DNA of 64,000 nt from Symbiodinium natans. Its lineage: Eukaryota > Sar > Dinophyceae > Suessiales > Symbiodiniaceae. The notes beneath the pieces were generated by a model. It made no database searches. It was not told the origin of the DNA and saw only the letters and a list, made by a program, of their open reading frames with translations. Below, one piece after another: positions 22,254 through 33,660 of this stretch (position 1 is its first letter; each line of letters starts with the position of its first letter). The stretch is taken from assembly GCA_905221605.1 (NCBI GenBank), contig CAJNDS010002792.1, positions 157,372 to 221,371 of the forward strand, written 5' to 3'. Both the position numbers and the translations under genes were made by a program.

Positions 22254-22494
22254 TTCAAGCTTCTGAATTAAAGCCCTGGGCCCCTGAGCTTACCTGAGCT
22301 TACCTGAGCTGAGCTCATCTGAGCTTACCTGAGCTTAATTATGTAAGAGGAGAGGGAAAGGAAGAGGAGAGGAAGAGGAGAGGGAAGAGGAGCGAAGAGG
22401 AAATGAAGAGGAGCCGGTGGGGGGGGGGCCCGGGGCCGAAAATTAGTTTGGGGGGGTCCCTTTTTTTTAACACTATTACGGGGGTGGATTTAGT

Positions 22495-22496
<2 letters not shown>

Positions 22497-22533
<37 letters not shown>
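22497..22533. repeat. Poly-G run of 37
   Basis: Unbroken G tract, longest homopolymer in the window. Confidence 0.95.
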
Positions 22534-22536
<3 letters not shown>

Positions 22537-23645
22537 TCACACTAATCAGGATACCACATTAATCTTATTCCCCTAGAAAACCCCTCTACATACCTTGTAA
22601 AGCCCCCCCAAGGTCTCTTATAGGGGTGCCTCCTTCAGTCCCCTCACTTCTGTCTTCTGCGCAGCCGCGCAAGGGGGAGTTTCGTATATCAGCCTAGACC
22701 TTCCCTGAAAGCCGAAAAAAGCCTACATCCGAAACCCGAACCCTAAACCCTACACCCAAAACCCTAACAGCAGCCACAACCCCTGCGTCGGCCCTAGCAG
22801 CGGTCTGCCGACGTGTACCCTCAGCTCAGCTGAAAGGGAGCTTATATTGTTAAAAGGGTTTAGATTGAGGGTCTGAGCACCCTAAACCCTAAACCCTAAA
22901 CCCTAAACCCTAAACCCTAAACCCTAAACCCTAAACCCTAAACCCTAAACCCTAAACCCTACACACATATTCCGGCAACAAGAACGGATGCGCGAAGCAT
23001 GGCCTGGTCAGTGGTTTGCCCTTTTTCTTCCCCAAGGCATGCTTGAGAGCGTTTCAAGTTTAGGCTTTAGGGTGGGTTTAGGTTTTAGGGTTTAGGGTTT
23101 AGGGGGGTTTAGGTTTTAGGGTTTCGGGTCTATAGGGTTGTCTAGGGCAGTCATGGCATACATCCAGCAAGAAGCAACCCTAGCGTTCTCTCGAAGCAGC
23201 GTGGCCATCAGCACGTTGGAGGCGTACGTCTTGTATTCCTGCATAGTTTTTGATATTAAGGGATTCCTATACAGCAGTTTTGCGGCCCTAGTACATACTT
23301 GGGGGCGCGGTAAAGACCCGAGGTCCAGGTTGCTAAAGGAGCAGCGATGCTCTTGGCCAACGTCCAGGATTTAGGGTTTAGGGTTTAGGGTTTAAGGCTT
23401 AGGGCTTAGGGTTTAGGGTTTAGGGTTTAGGGTTCCTTCCGCACCGCATCCCTTTTAAGCCCAGTCCATTGCTCCTAAACGCCGATAAACCCTAAACCCT
23501 GAACCCTAAACCCTAAACTTTAGGTCTAAAAAAAGCGGCTCAAAAGAAGGCTACACCATGCCCAGCACCACTTCTTGTAAGCACAATTGTAGGCCATCGG
23601 GGTTTGAAGCCATAAACTTGGGACTACGTATGGGGTGTGAGCGGC

Positions 23646-23780
23646 TTAGGGTTTAGGGTTTAGGGTTTAGGGTTTAGGGTTTAGGGTTTAGGGTTTAGGG
23701 TTTAGGGTTTAGGGTTTAGGGTTTAGGGTTTAGGGTTTAGGGTTTAGGGTTTAGGGTTTAGGGTTTAGGGTTTAGGGTTT
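23646..23780 (+). repeat. (TTTAGGG)n array, about 19 units
   Basis: Begins GCTTAGGG after gagcg, then perfect heptamers. Confidence 0.96.
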
Positions 23781-23889
23781 TTACCGACCCTCCCTTAAAG
23801 CCTTATGGCTTCTAACCAGGTCCTGCCGCTTGGCCGTGAGACGGGTCTCCGCGGTGGAGGCAGGGAGGATGAAACCGTCCATCAGCGTC

Positions 23890-24120
23890 CTGCTTATGAA
23901 CCCTATAAACCCTATGGTTTAGGGTTTAGGGTTTAGGGTTTAGGGTTTAGGGAACCCTATGAACCCTATGAACCCTATAAACCCTACAAACCCTATAAAC
24001 CCTATAAACCCTGTAAATCCCTACAAACCCTATACACCCTATAAACCCCTATAAACCCTAAACCCCACAAACCCTATAAACGCCATAAACCCTATAAACC
24101 CTAAACTGTATAAACCCTAG
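23890..24120. repeat. Degenerate AACCCTATAAACCC region
   Basis: C-rich repeats with ATA in place of A, interrupted by five perfect TTTAGGG units at 23918-23952. Similar tracts lie at 16720-16935. Confidence 0.8.
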
Positions 24121-24129
24121 TTTATGACT

Positions 24130-24281
24130 CTAAGGGTAGTTTCATGGGCCCTTAATTTGGTCGCCTACCTCCTTTAAAGGGTTCTGATGTATGGGCCCTT
24201 GATTTGTAAGGGTTTAAAAGGGGTATATGAGGGTTCCCCTTCCTGGGGGCCCATATTAAGAGACCATGTAGCTACCCTTAG
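24130..24281 (+). mobile_element. Family E inverted-repeat element
   Basis: Termini CTAAGGGTAGTTTCATGGGC and GACCATGTAGCTACCCTTAG. Interior GGGTTCTGATGTATGGGCCC. Confidence 0.82.
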
Positions 24282-25077
24282 ATATGACCCTAAACCCTAA
24301 ATACCCTAGACCCTGTTGCTACTTTCAACCAAGAATGCTTATCAATAAAGTTCTATAGTATTCTATAGGTACACAGGTCGATCAAGCGCTATGACGCGCT
24401 CTAAACCCAACCCCAAACTCTAGGTGCCTCAACCGAAGCCCTCAAACTATCAACCCCTTACCCTCAACCCTCAACCCTAAATTTTAAGCCTTAAACCCCT
24501 ATATGACATCCCAACCTTCCCAAGGTTGCTTCCCAAGGCTCTCCAAACCGGCGATTCTGTCGGGAAGAAACCTCGCAGCATGTCAGCCGGCAACACTCTT
24601 CCTACATTCCGGGGGGTTGGGATCACGGGTCATAAAGCAAACTAGCCAGCTTGCATGGATAGTCCTCGCCTTGAATGTAGCGAAGGAAAAAATAACGTGG
24701 AGAAAAAGCGTCTGGCCAAGTCTCCGGATGGACCGCTAAAGCCTAAAGCCTTATGCCTCAGAGTAAGCGCATTCTGTTCGAGACAGCGAACATGAACACC
24801 AAAACCCTAAACCCTAAACCTAAACCCTAAACCCTAAACCCTAAACCCTAAACCCTAAACCCTAAACCCTAAACCCTAAACACCCCAGTTCTTGTCCAAG
24901 TGGCGGCTGCAGCAGCAGGAACACCTGGGCTTCTATTCACAAAAACTACAATTAGTGCACTGAACCCCCGAGAATAACCCAACAACACACATCAACATCA
25001 TTCGTACCACCACAATATAGCGCTTCCCTCCGAAAAAGATTCCCGAACACGAGCCTCTCAAAACGAAACCCCTGCTT

Positions 25078-25175
25078 TGGAGTTGACCCTGGAAAGAAGT
25101 ATATACTTTTTAGGTCTCAGTAGCTACAATAGGAACCCTGACACCAAGAAACAAGTATGAAAGAATAGTACTCCA
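25078..25175 (+). mobile_element. Family G element
   Basis: TTTGGAGTTGACCCTGGAAA to AATAGTACTCCAA, ends complementary. Confidence 0.75.
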
Positions 25176-25847
25176 ACACCCAGAAAAAAAGACACAGCAC
25201 ACAACATCCCAAGGGCCCACCCGACCCAGGGCTCAGGGCCCAGGGCCCAGGGCCCAGGGCGGGTGCCGGGCCCAGGGGCGACCGGGCTTAGGGTTTAGGG
25301 TTTAGGGCTTAGGGCTTAGGGTTTAGGGTTTAGGGTTTAGGGTGTAGGGTTTAGGGTTTAGGGTCTGGGGTTTAGGGTTTAGGGTTTAGGGTTTAGGGTT
25401 TAGGGATGAGATTAGAATTCAGGGTTTGCTCTCGGCCTTCAGGGCTCGTCATGGCTATTGCAGGGGGCCCATCGGGGCCCCTCTTAGGTCTTGAGCCGTT
25501 GGGTTTAGGGAGTAGGTCTCAGGGGTTAGGGTTCAGGGTTTAGGGTTTAGGGTTTAGGGTTTGGGGTTTAGGGTTTAGGGTTTAGGGTTTAGGGCTTTGG
25601 GTTTGAGGGTGAAACAAGTACGCTCGTCAGGGGCTGTGTATTTCGGCCAGTTTGTAACAGAATTGCACAGAGCCTACAAGGGGAGAATGTTGGTAAGAAT
25701 TCAGGCTGCTTGCAATCTCGAACATCCCCAAATCACTGGCTGCACCCGGTCAGGAGGCAAGATATGACGCGCTCCAGGGGAAGTAAAGCCGCCAGAAGCC
25801 AACGGATAGCAGGTCAACAACCTTATCTCAGGAGCGTGGCTACGAAT

Positions 25848-25978
25848 TGCTTAAGAACTCCCCAAAATATTAAGAAGTATGTTCCCTATGCCGTTATAAG
25901 AATATATATATATATATATATATACATATGGAATATGCTCTCTCTTTTTTGGGGGGAAGGGTTCTTACGCAAATGGTC
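25848..25978 (+). mobile_element. Family I element with TA microsatellite
   Basis: TTGCTTAAGAACTCCCCAAA to GGGTTCTTACGCAAATGG, interior carries a 26-base TA run. Confidence 0.68.
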
Positions 25979-27241
25979 GGTAGGGCTCAAGGGCTGAGGG
26001 CTTTCTCAGCCTGCAGAGTTTCCGGGTTCAGGGATCCTGAAAGCAGGGCTTAGGGTTTAGGGTTTAGGGTTTAGGGTTTAGGGTTTAGGGTTTAGGGTTT
26101 ATAGGGGCCCAGGGGGCGAGGCTTAGGGTAGGAATCGGCGAAAACGGTACCTTTTGTCTTAAAGGGAACGTGACACGAATAAGGCCCCACTCTGCAGCCA
26201 CGAAAAATCGCTGAACCCGAAAACGAAGATGGAAACCCCACAACCACTAAACCCAAACCCCAACCCCAACCCCAAACCCTGAACCCTAAACTCTAAACCC
26301 GAAAACCTGAGCTCAAACACCAAGCGGCGGGCAGCTTATGAAACCCCAAACCCTCAGACTCGACTTCCAAACCGAACAAGCGGACGGTTTAGGGTTTAGG
26401 GCTTAGGGGCTGGGTTTAGGGTTCAGGGTTCAGGGTTCAGGGTTTAGGCTCAGGGGCTGGGTTTCGGGTTCAGGGTTCGGGGTTTAGGGCTAGGGTTTAA
26501 GGTGGTTTAGGGTTTAGGGTTTAGGGCTTAAGCGTTCAAGCCCCGGTTGCTGAGGGGATGGGTCCGAGTACGTCCGGCCAGCGCCAGCGCACTGCATAGG
26601 CGATCCACATCCTGTCACTTCTCAGAAATAGGTGGTAGGATGGGAGGTAGGGTTTAGGGTTTAGGATCTGGGGTTTAGGGTTTAGGATGTGGGGTTTAGG
26701 GTTTAAGGTTTCGGGGTTAGGGTTTAGGGTTTCGGGTTTAGGATTTAGGTTTGGGGGTTAGGGGTTTGGGGTTGCGGGGTTGCGGATTTGCGGGTTTGCG
26801 GTTTGGGGTTTGGAAGGAAAAACTCTTCCGACTCCCTGTTCATTACCGATTTTCAGGGCTTAGGGCTTATAGGGTTTTTTGCGCTCAGGGTTCAGTGGGC
26901 TTCCAGCACTAGTATAAAAGACACACAACATAAATACTCACAAGGAAGCCTACATACACTCATAAAAACAAGCCTAGATCTGTTGGGCTTGGTGTTTTTT
27001 TTGTATGGGGAGGGGTGCTGAGATTGTGCTTTATCGTATTGTTGCGTATGTTAGGAGTAGCCCTAGGTTGGCAAGAACCCCTTCAGACCCTAAACCCTAA
27101 ACCCTGAATCCTGAACCCTGACCCTAAACCCATAGGACTTCAAAGCAGGCGTGGTTGCCTAGGTTAAGCTAGGAAGAAGAAGCAAGAACGGAACCTGCCC
27201 CCCTTGTACCCCCCCAAACCCCTTAAAACAAAGAAGAACGA

Positions 27242-27362
27242 GTCTAGACCCAAAAGTAACCTAGGAATAAAAAGGGTGCCCTTTTTTGGTTTAAAGGGGG
27301 TTACAATCAATGGGGGAAATCAAGGCCCAAACACAGGGAACAAGGGCCTACAGTGCGCCCTA
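27242..27362 (+). mobile_element. Family F element
   Basis: TAGACCCAAAAGTAACCTAG to AAGGGCCTACAGTGCGCCC. Confidence 0.7.
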
Positions 27363-27632
27363 GGAGTACAACTGGGCATCGTAGCAGGGGCCTGAAATAT
27401 ATGGGCGCCCAAGGCTTCTCGCACTGGCTTGTTAGGGTTTAGGGTTTAGGGTTTAGGGTTTAGGGTTTAGGGTTTAGGGTTTAGGGTTTAGGGGTTGCTG
27501 CTCAGACTGGGCTCAGGGTGTAAGTGCTCAGATTCGTTTCGGCCTTAGTACCTTTCGAAAGCTGAACTCAGGGCCACTGCATGGATCTCTTAAGGCTCGT
27601 AGGGCTGAGTGGGGTTTATCTTGCAGTGCTCA

Positions 27633-27741
27633 TCTAGACCCAGGAGTAGCCTAGGAATAAAAAAGGGTGCCCTGTTTGGCTTAAAAAAGGGCTTAGAAGA
27701 GAACCCAAGCCTTGAATAAAAAGGGAATCTAGGCTTTATTC
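27633..27741 (+). mobile_element. Family F element
   Basis: CTAGACCCAGGAGTAGCCTA with the conserved GGAATAAAAAAGGGTGCC; the right end is decayed. Confidence 0.7.
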
Positions 27742-28786
27742 TGGCTGGTAGTTCTTATGGGGATGACGGTGGGCTTGTAGAGATAGTGCCTTTCAAAGTA
27801 TGCCCAGTGGCGGGGAAGCGTGCAGGAAGAAGCTCTCGAAAGCCTCCAAGCACATGTCAGACCCTACAAGTCCTGTAAACCCTGTGACCCTTTCGTATAA
27901 CACCCATAGTTTAACAGTGACCATTCAAAGTACCAATACGCCCCGTTGAGCCCTGAATCCTCTCAAAAGGCCCCCCTCCGTGATCCCCTTGCAAAACTAC
28001 GGTCCCCTTTCTGGTTTTGGGGACTGCTGGGGGGTTCGGGTTCCCAAAAGTCGACCCGAACAGATCGCATACAAAAGGCAATGGGACATGTGCCTCTGTG
28101 AAGACTGTTTGTATAATAGCCTTACATCATTAGGCAAAGCACCTGAAACCCGAAACCCTGCCACACCCCAACCCTTCACCCTCAAAACAAACCTAACCCT
28201 AAACCCTAAACCCTAAACCCTAAACCCTAAACCCTAAACCCTAAACCCCAAGCCCTAAACCCTGAACCCCAAACCGTACTCCGCACGCAATGAACCCCAA
28301 CTTGCGCCCTGTCCTCAGGGTGGTGGAGCGTGAGCGGCGTCTGAAGCGGAAACGTCGCGCCAGCCACCGGCCCTTGGGCGACGATGTACGTCGCCAAGAG
28401 CCACTCCTGACACGATTGCGGGGTTTGGGGTTTGGGGTTTAAGGTTTAGGGTTCTAGGGTTTTGGGTATAAGGGGCTGTTTTTTAAAGGCCCATATTAAG
28501 AGACATGTAACTATTCTTAGATAAACCCTAAACCTGGGTTAGCGAGTGGCGGAAACAGTCTAGCCTCCGCCCTTTGCTCCAAGGGCACACCAGCTGCACA
28601 AAGACAAAAACTTGAAAACAACACAGCAACAGACGAACAACATGATCACACCACCTGGAATTGACAAGCCCAATAAATACAGATAAACAAACTGCACAAG
28701 ACAAGGCATACATGAAATGAACGAATCAGGGTGATTAAACTCAACCATATGCCCTAGACCCTGAACACACCCCTTGTATACCCTGT

Positions 28787-28865
28787 ACATCCCAAGGGAC
28801 CATACTTCAGAACCCTTTAAAGGAGGTAAGGCCATACAAAGGGCCCATGTAACTACCCTTAGAGT
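28787..28865 (-). mobile_element. Family E fragments (also 28487-28526)
   Basis: CCATACTTCAGAACCCTTTA and GGGCCCATGTAACTACCCTT identify partial copies. Confidence 0.65.
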
Positions 28866-29845
28866 TTAACTCGGGTGTTGACCCTTGGGTTGCGCGACTG
28901 TAGTCGAAGATGCGGTTTGGGTGAATGGTCTGTCTTCTTAAAGTCTTCGCGTGTCGGGTACAGGCCTCAACACGTAATCCTCAAATCTGGAGCTCAAAAG
29001 CGCCAGAATGACCGCAACAAACGACAAAAGCCCTGTAAGCCCTATAGACCTTAGAATGAACCCTGTAAGCCCTGTACTTAAAGCCCGTAACAGGCAAAGC
29101 CATGTCGCACAGGCCTTCAAGCCCAATATTACCACTTGAGAAAAAATGGAACACGCGGACAGAAGGTACTGTTGCGGCAAAAGCAGACTGAATGTAACCC
29201 TAAACCCTAAACCCTAAACCCTGCAATTCCCTAAAGGCTCGCAAGTGGAGTTTTCTGAACCCTGCCTATTCGAATAATACGGGCTCTCCCTTGTGCGTGT
29301 GACCCTAAACCCTAAACCCTAAACCCTAAACCCTAAACCCTAAACCTAAACCCTAAATCCTAAACCCTAACCCCTAAACCCTAAGCCCTAAACCCCACGA
29401 AAGGAAAGAAGGGCTCACAGCCGACACATCTGCTTGAGCTCCGAGACGCGCGAGAGCAGCCAGATTCGCAAGACCAGAGGCTGTAGATGAGTAGGATGCC
29501 TAGGAGGGGGGCTTTGGGGGTTTAGGGTTTAGGGTTTAGGGTTCAGGGTTCAGGGTTTTGGGTTTTAGGACCATTGGGGTGCAGGACGGACGATTTTGCT
29601 ATTCAAAACCTCTTTATTTCCAATTTGATGACATGGGCCGGCTGGGCAAGGCAAGCGTTTCGGACCATTGGGCTTACCGGGCTTTGGGTAGGGCTGTTGG
29701 GGGTGCAGGGCTTTTTCCCAGGCCTCGGGGCAACCCCATTGGTCCAAGACCGACAAGAAACACAGGGTTTAGGGTTTAGGGTTTAGGGTTTAGGGTTTAG
29801 GGTTTAGGGTTTAGGGTTTAGGGTTTAGGGTTTATGGTTTAGGGT

Positions 29846-30208
29846 CCGCCGACCCTGGCGGCGTGTTGGATGGGTTTGAGGAGGTGAAAACCTCCCTCTT
29901 TCCCTCCTTACCCCCCCAAAACGTGGGGGGGGGGGGGGGGTAGGGGGGGTCGGTGCACAATTTTTTCGTGGAGGACCGCGCCCCCCGCCCCCCCCCCCAC
30001 CCCCCCCACCCCCCCGCTCCCCCCCCACCCCCACCCACCTGTTTTTTGGCTTGAGCTTGTCCTGGTGCTACCCCCTACCCCCCCCCAAACGTTTCACAGA
30101 ACTCTGCCGAGCAGGCTGGGATGATCTTCGAACCATGCGAGCGGGTTTAGACCTCTCAACTATGCGCCAGCGGGGTCGGCGGCTTGAGCCGGAGGCTCTT
30201 AAATTTAG
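29846..30208 (+). repeat. Duplicated block, copy 1
   Basis: Starts GTCCGCCGACCCTGG and ends GGCTCTTAAATTTAGGG. Contains a poly-C/G core and TGCACAATTTTTTCGTGG. Copy 2 lies at 32519-32967 in the same orientation. Confidence 0.9.
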
Positions 30209-30431
30209 GGTGAAACAAGCTTCCAGGATGCCACCATGCGGCTGTTGACAAAGCACAGGTCGATAAAGTACAGCATCCACTCCTTTCGCGCGTAGTAGTA
30301 CCTCTTCGCAACCAGGTTTAGGGTTTAGGGTTTAGGGTTTAGGGTTTAGGGTTTAGGGTTTAGGGTTTAGGGTTTAGTACTTCTTCGCAACCAGGCATTT
30401 GATACAGACTGCCAGGACCCTAATACCCTAC

Positions 30432-30534
30432 TTTGGAGTAGACCCTGGAAAAAAGTATCTGCTTTTTCGGTAAAAGTAGCCATAATAGGAACCCAGAACC
30501 AAAAAAAGTATTAAAGCAAAGTACTCCAAAAACC
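30432..30534 (+). mobile_element. Family G element
   Basis: TTTGGAGTAGACCCTGGAAA to AAAGTACTCCAAA. Confidence 0.78.
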
Positions 30535-31017
30535 AGAATGTGAGGTTTTTTGGGCCCGAAAGCTTCTCTTTTTAAGGCTTTTGAGTGTGCCAAACTATGA
30601 TAATTAAACCAAAGGCTTCACTTGAGAGCAAGGTTTTCGGTGTAGATGAAACGTATGCTGAGCTCACCGCAAGCCCTTTGAGGATCTAAGCAGTAGAGGC
30701 CCCAAATAGGACCCTTTAGGGTTTAGGGTTTAGGGTTCCTATACTCTTGAGGTCATTTGCAGGAACCCTGGGGGGGGGGGGGGGGGGGTGGGGATCTAGG
30801 CGGCTTCTCATTTGCGAAAACATGGGCAAGTAATGTTGTGGTGCATGTTTGGCCAGCTCGCGGTTCATGCACATGTCGACCCCACATGGCTAAACCCTAA
30901 ACCCTAAACCCTAAACCCTAAACCCTAAACCCTAAACCCTAAACCCTAAACCCTAAACCCTAAACCCTAAACCCTAAACCCTAAACGCCCAGTTCCTTTT
31001 CCTATGCCCCCCTGTAG

Positions 31018-31099
31018 CCTCCAGGGAACTGGGATCTCAAGGTCTTGGGATTCTGGACTCAGCAACCCATGACTAAGGGTGCGAAGGAGGGACCCCAGG
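31018..31099 (+). CDS. Candidate internal exon with strong acceptor
   Basis: A long pyrimidine-rich stretch (cttttcctatgcccccctgt then AG) precedes a phase-0 frame PPGNWDLKVLGFWTQQPMTK that stays open 27 codons to CAGG before GTTTAGGG. Flanked by a C-rich array (30893-30986) and a G-rich array (31098-31190). One of the clearest plus-strand islands. Confidence 0.5.
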
Positions 31100-32196
31100 G
31101 TTTAGGGTTTAGGGTTTAGGGTTTAGGGTTTAGGGTTTAGGGTTTAGGGTTTAGGATTTAGGGTTTAGGGTTTAGGGTTTAGGGTTTGGGGTTATACGGA
31201 CCCATATCTTATTCCCTCACAGACGCCCTCTAAATCTACTTTACACAGTGCCTATGTGCCTAGCTAGCCCGTGCATGACCCCTAAAAGGCCCCTTGACAT
31301 AAGCCCCACCAGAAGCAACCCAAAACCACAAACCCTAATTAAACCCTGAACCCTAAACCCTAAACCCTAAACCCTAAACCCTAAACCCTAAACCCTAAAC
31401 CCTAAACCCTAAACCCTAAACCCAGGTCACACTCGGTACAGCAGCAAGCCCGCGGCAACGACGGTGTACTGCAGGCGCAAGGTTTTGAACGATGGCTGCC
31501 AAAGCAGGCAGCTTGCCTGGGCGCAGGGCAGCTTAGGGTTTTGGGCTTCTGGCTCCCCAATGGCTCAGAGGGTTTAGGGATTAGGGTTGAGGGTTTAGGG
31601 TTTAGGATTTAGGGTTTAAATTGTAGTACTGAACCTAAGGCCGACACCCGAAGCCCTGAGCCCTATATGGTGAAACGCACATGCCCGCACGACCCTCTCA
31701 CAATTACAGAGGCCGTGAGCGCAAGATCTGGGTCGAAAGGTTATTGTGAACTCCATGAACTTACATTGGGTTTAGGGTCTAGGGTTTAGGGTTTTTGGGG
31801 TTTAGGGTTTAGGGTGAGGCGGATCAGGACGTCTTCAGGATATTTAGACTTTCGAGCGTTTGTATGGGGCTGAGAGTTTAGGGCTACTAAGGTGTATACC
31901 CCACGTGCAACCCTGTACTTATAGGGTCCTTAAGGGAGGGGGGGGGTGGGGGTTCATGAGGGGTAGGTACCTAGGGAGCCTTAGGAAAGCTCCGGGAGCC
32001 TTAGGTTACGGTGCAAACCCCAAAACCCTCAACCCTAAACCCAAATCCCTACACCTCAAACCCCCCTTGAAACCCCCTTAATGACCCTCTTTAACTAGGA
32101 TGGCCCTTAAAACCCTCTGGAAAAAAAACTCCTTAATTTGATCCTCTAAACCCCACCAAGGGAAAATACAAGCTGTCCCGAGGGCCTACTTAGGAT

Positions 32197-32330
32197 CTGA
32201 GGGTAGTTTCATGAGCCCTTAATATGGTCCCTTACCCTCTTTAAAAAGGGTTCTGAAGTATGGGCGCGGGTGTTTGTAGGGACTATAAGGGGTGCATAAG
32301 GGTCCCCTTTTTAAGGGCCCATGTTCCGAG
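32197..32330 (+). mobile_element. Family E element
   Basis: CTGAGGGTAGTTTCATGAGC with interior GGGTTCTGAAGTATGGGC; the right terminus is cut after GGGCCCATG. Confidence 0.72.
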
Positions 32331-32518
32331 CAAAAGTACTCCTAGAAGTGTCCATGAACCTTCAAGCAGGGCTTGGTGGGGGGGACCCACCGCCCACAAA
32401 CCTGAGAGGCCACCATCTTCGGTTATGGGGTTTAGGGTTTAGGGTTTCGGGTTTAGGGTTTAGGGTTTAGGGTTGAGGGTTGAGGGTTGAGGGTTTAGGG
32501 TTTAGGGTTTAGGGTTAT

Positions 32519-32967
32519 AGGGTCCGCCGACCCTGGCGGCGTGTTGGATGGGTTTGAGGAGGTGAAAACCTCCCTCCTTACCCCCAAAACGTGGGGAGGG
32601 GGGGGGTAGGGGGGGTCGGTGCACAATTTTTTCGTGGAGGACCACGCCACCCGCACAGCGTAAACAGGCGGTTCAGCACAGGGGGGTAGGGGCGCCCTCA
32701 GCAAAATCAGCGTTTTCGGCCCCCCCACCCCCGCCACCCCCCCCCCACCCCCCCCCCCCCCCCCCACCCCCCCCCCACCCCCCCCCCCCACCCCCACCCA
32801 ACCCCCCCCAACCCCCCCCACCCCCCCTCCCCTGTTTTTTTGGCTTGCGCTTGTCCTCGTGCTACCCCCTACCCCCCCCCAAACGTTTCACAGTTCGAAC
32901 CATGCGAGCGGGTTTAGACCTCTCAACTATGCTCCAGCGGGGTCGGCGGAGGCTCTTAAATTTAGGG
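32519..32967 (+). repeat. Duplicated block, copy 2
   Basis: Same landmarks as copy 1, with a longer poly-C core. It lacks about 27 bases (after TTTCACAG) and 12 bases (GGCTTGAGCCGG) present in copy 1. Heptamers flank both copies on the left. Confidence 0.9.
32701..32828. repeat. Poly-C-rich tract
   Basis: C runs broken by single A residues. Similar but shorter tracts occur at 29985-30035. Confidence 0.93.
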
Positions 32968-33308
32968 TTTAGGGTTTAGGGTTTAGGGTTATAGGGCTTA
33001 GGGCTTAGGGCTTAGGGTCATCAGTCCTAAGCCCTGAACACCAAGGCTAGGGCTTCGGGTTTAGGGTCTAGGGCGCCCTTGAACCCTAAACCTTGAACCC
33101 CAAACCCTCTAAACCCTAAAAACCCTAAACAAAACCCTAAAAACCCTCTAAACCCTAAAACCCATAAACCATAAACCCTAAACCCTAAACGCTACCAGCA
33201 CCCAGGGCACGAGAGTGAGCAGCAGCGTCCCTGCATAGAGCGGGAACGCCCAGCTCGGCCGGAGCCAGCGCACGTCGGGCTTCAGGGCATAGACCTCGAA
33301 TCTATAGA

Positions 33309-33660
33309 GGTTTAGGGTTTAGGGTTCAGAGGGTTTGCAGGGTTTGTAGGGCTTGCAGGGCTTATAGAGTTTCCAGGGGTTATAGGGTTTAGGCCTTAAT
33401 TAGGGCTTAAAGACCTCGAGCTTGCTGGGGCTTGGGGTTTATAGGGCTTCATAGGGTTTATAGGGGTGAAAGGGTTTATAGGGTTTATAGGATTTGTAGG
33501 GCTGATAGGATGTATAGGGTTTATCGTTTAGGTTTTGAAAGGTTTGTAGGGATTACAGGGTTTATAGATTTTTAGTAGGGTTTACACGGCTTGGGCTTAG
33601 GATTAGGGCCTAGGCTTTAGGGTCTAGGGGCTCAATTACGTGGCTTAGGGTCAAGGGTTT
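33309..33660. repeat. Degenerate TATAGGGTTTATAGGG region
   Basis: About 350 bases of decayed heptamer and TTTATAGGG-type units with no island and no open frame I can support. Confidence 0.75.

Larger units (their letters stand above)
21442..22563. repeat. Composite region bounded by inverted repeats
   Basis: A sequence at 21442-21474 (TTAATGTCGTATCCTGATTA and on) recurs as its near-exact reverse complement at 22531-22563. Between them lie the 200-base tandem units, a purine-rich tract (22335-22410) and a 37-base G run. This could be one mobile or foldback unit. Confidence 0.6.

Noticed and set aside
29825-30038. Gly/Pro-rich open frames (also 32495-32821 and 2244-2534)
   Set aside because: They are translations of poly-G/C tracts, and the frame is set by run length.
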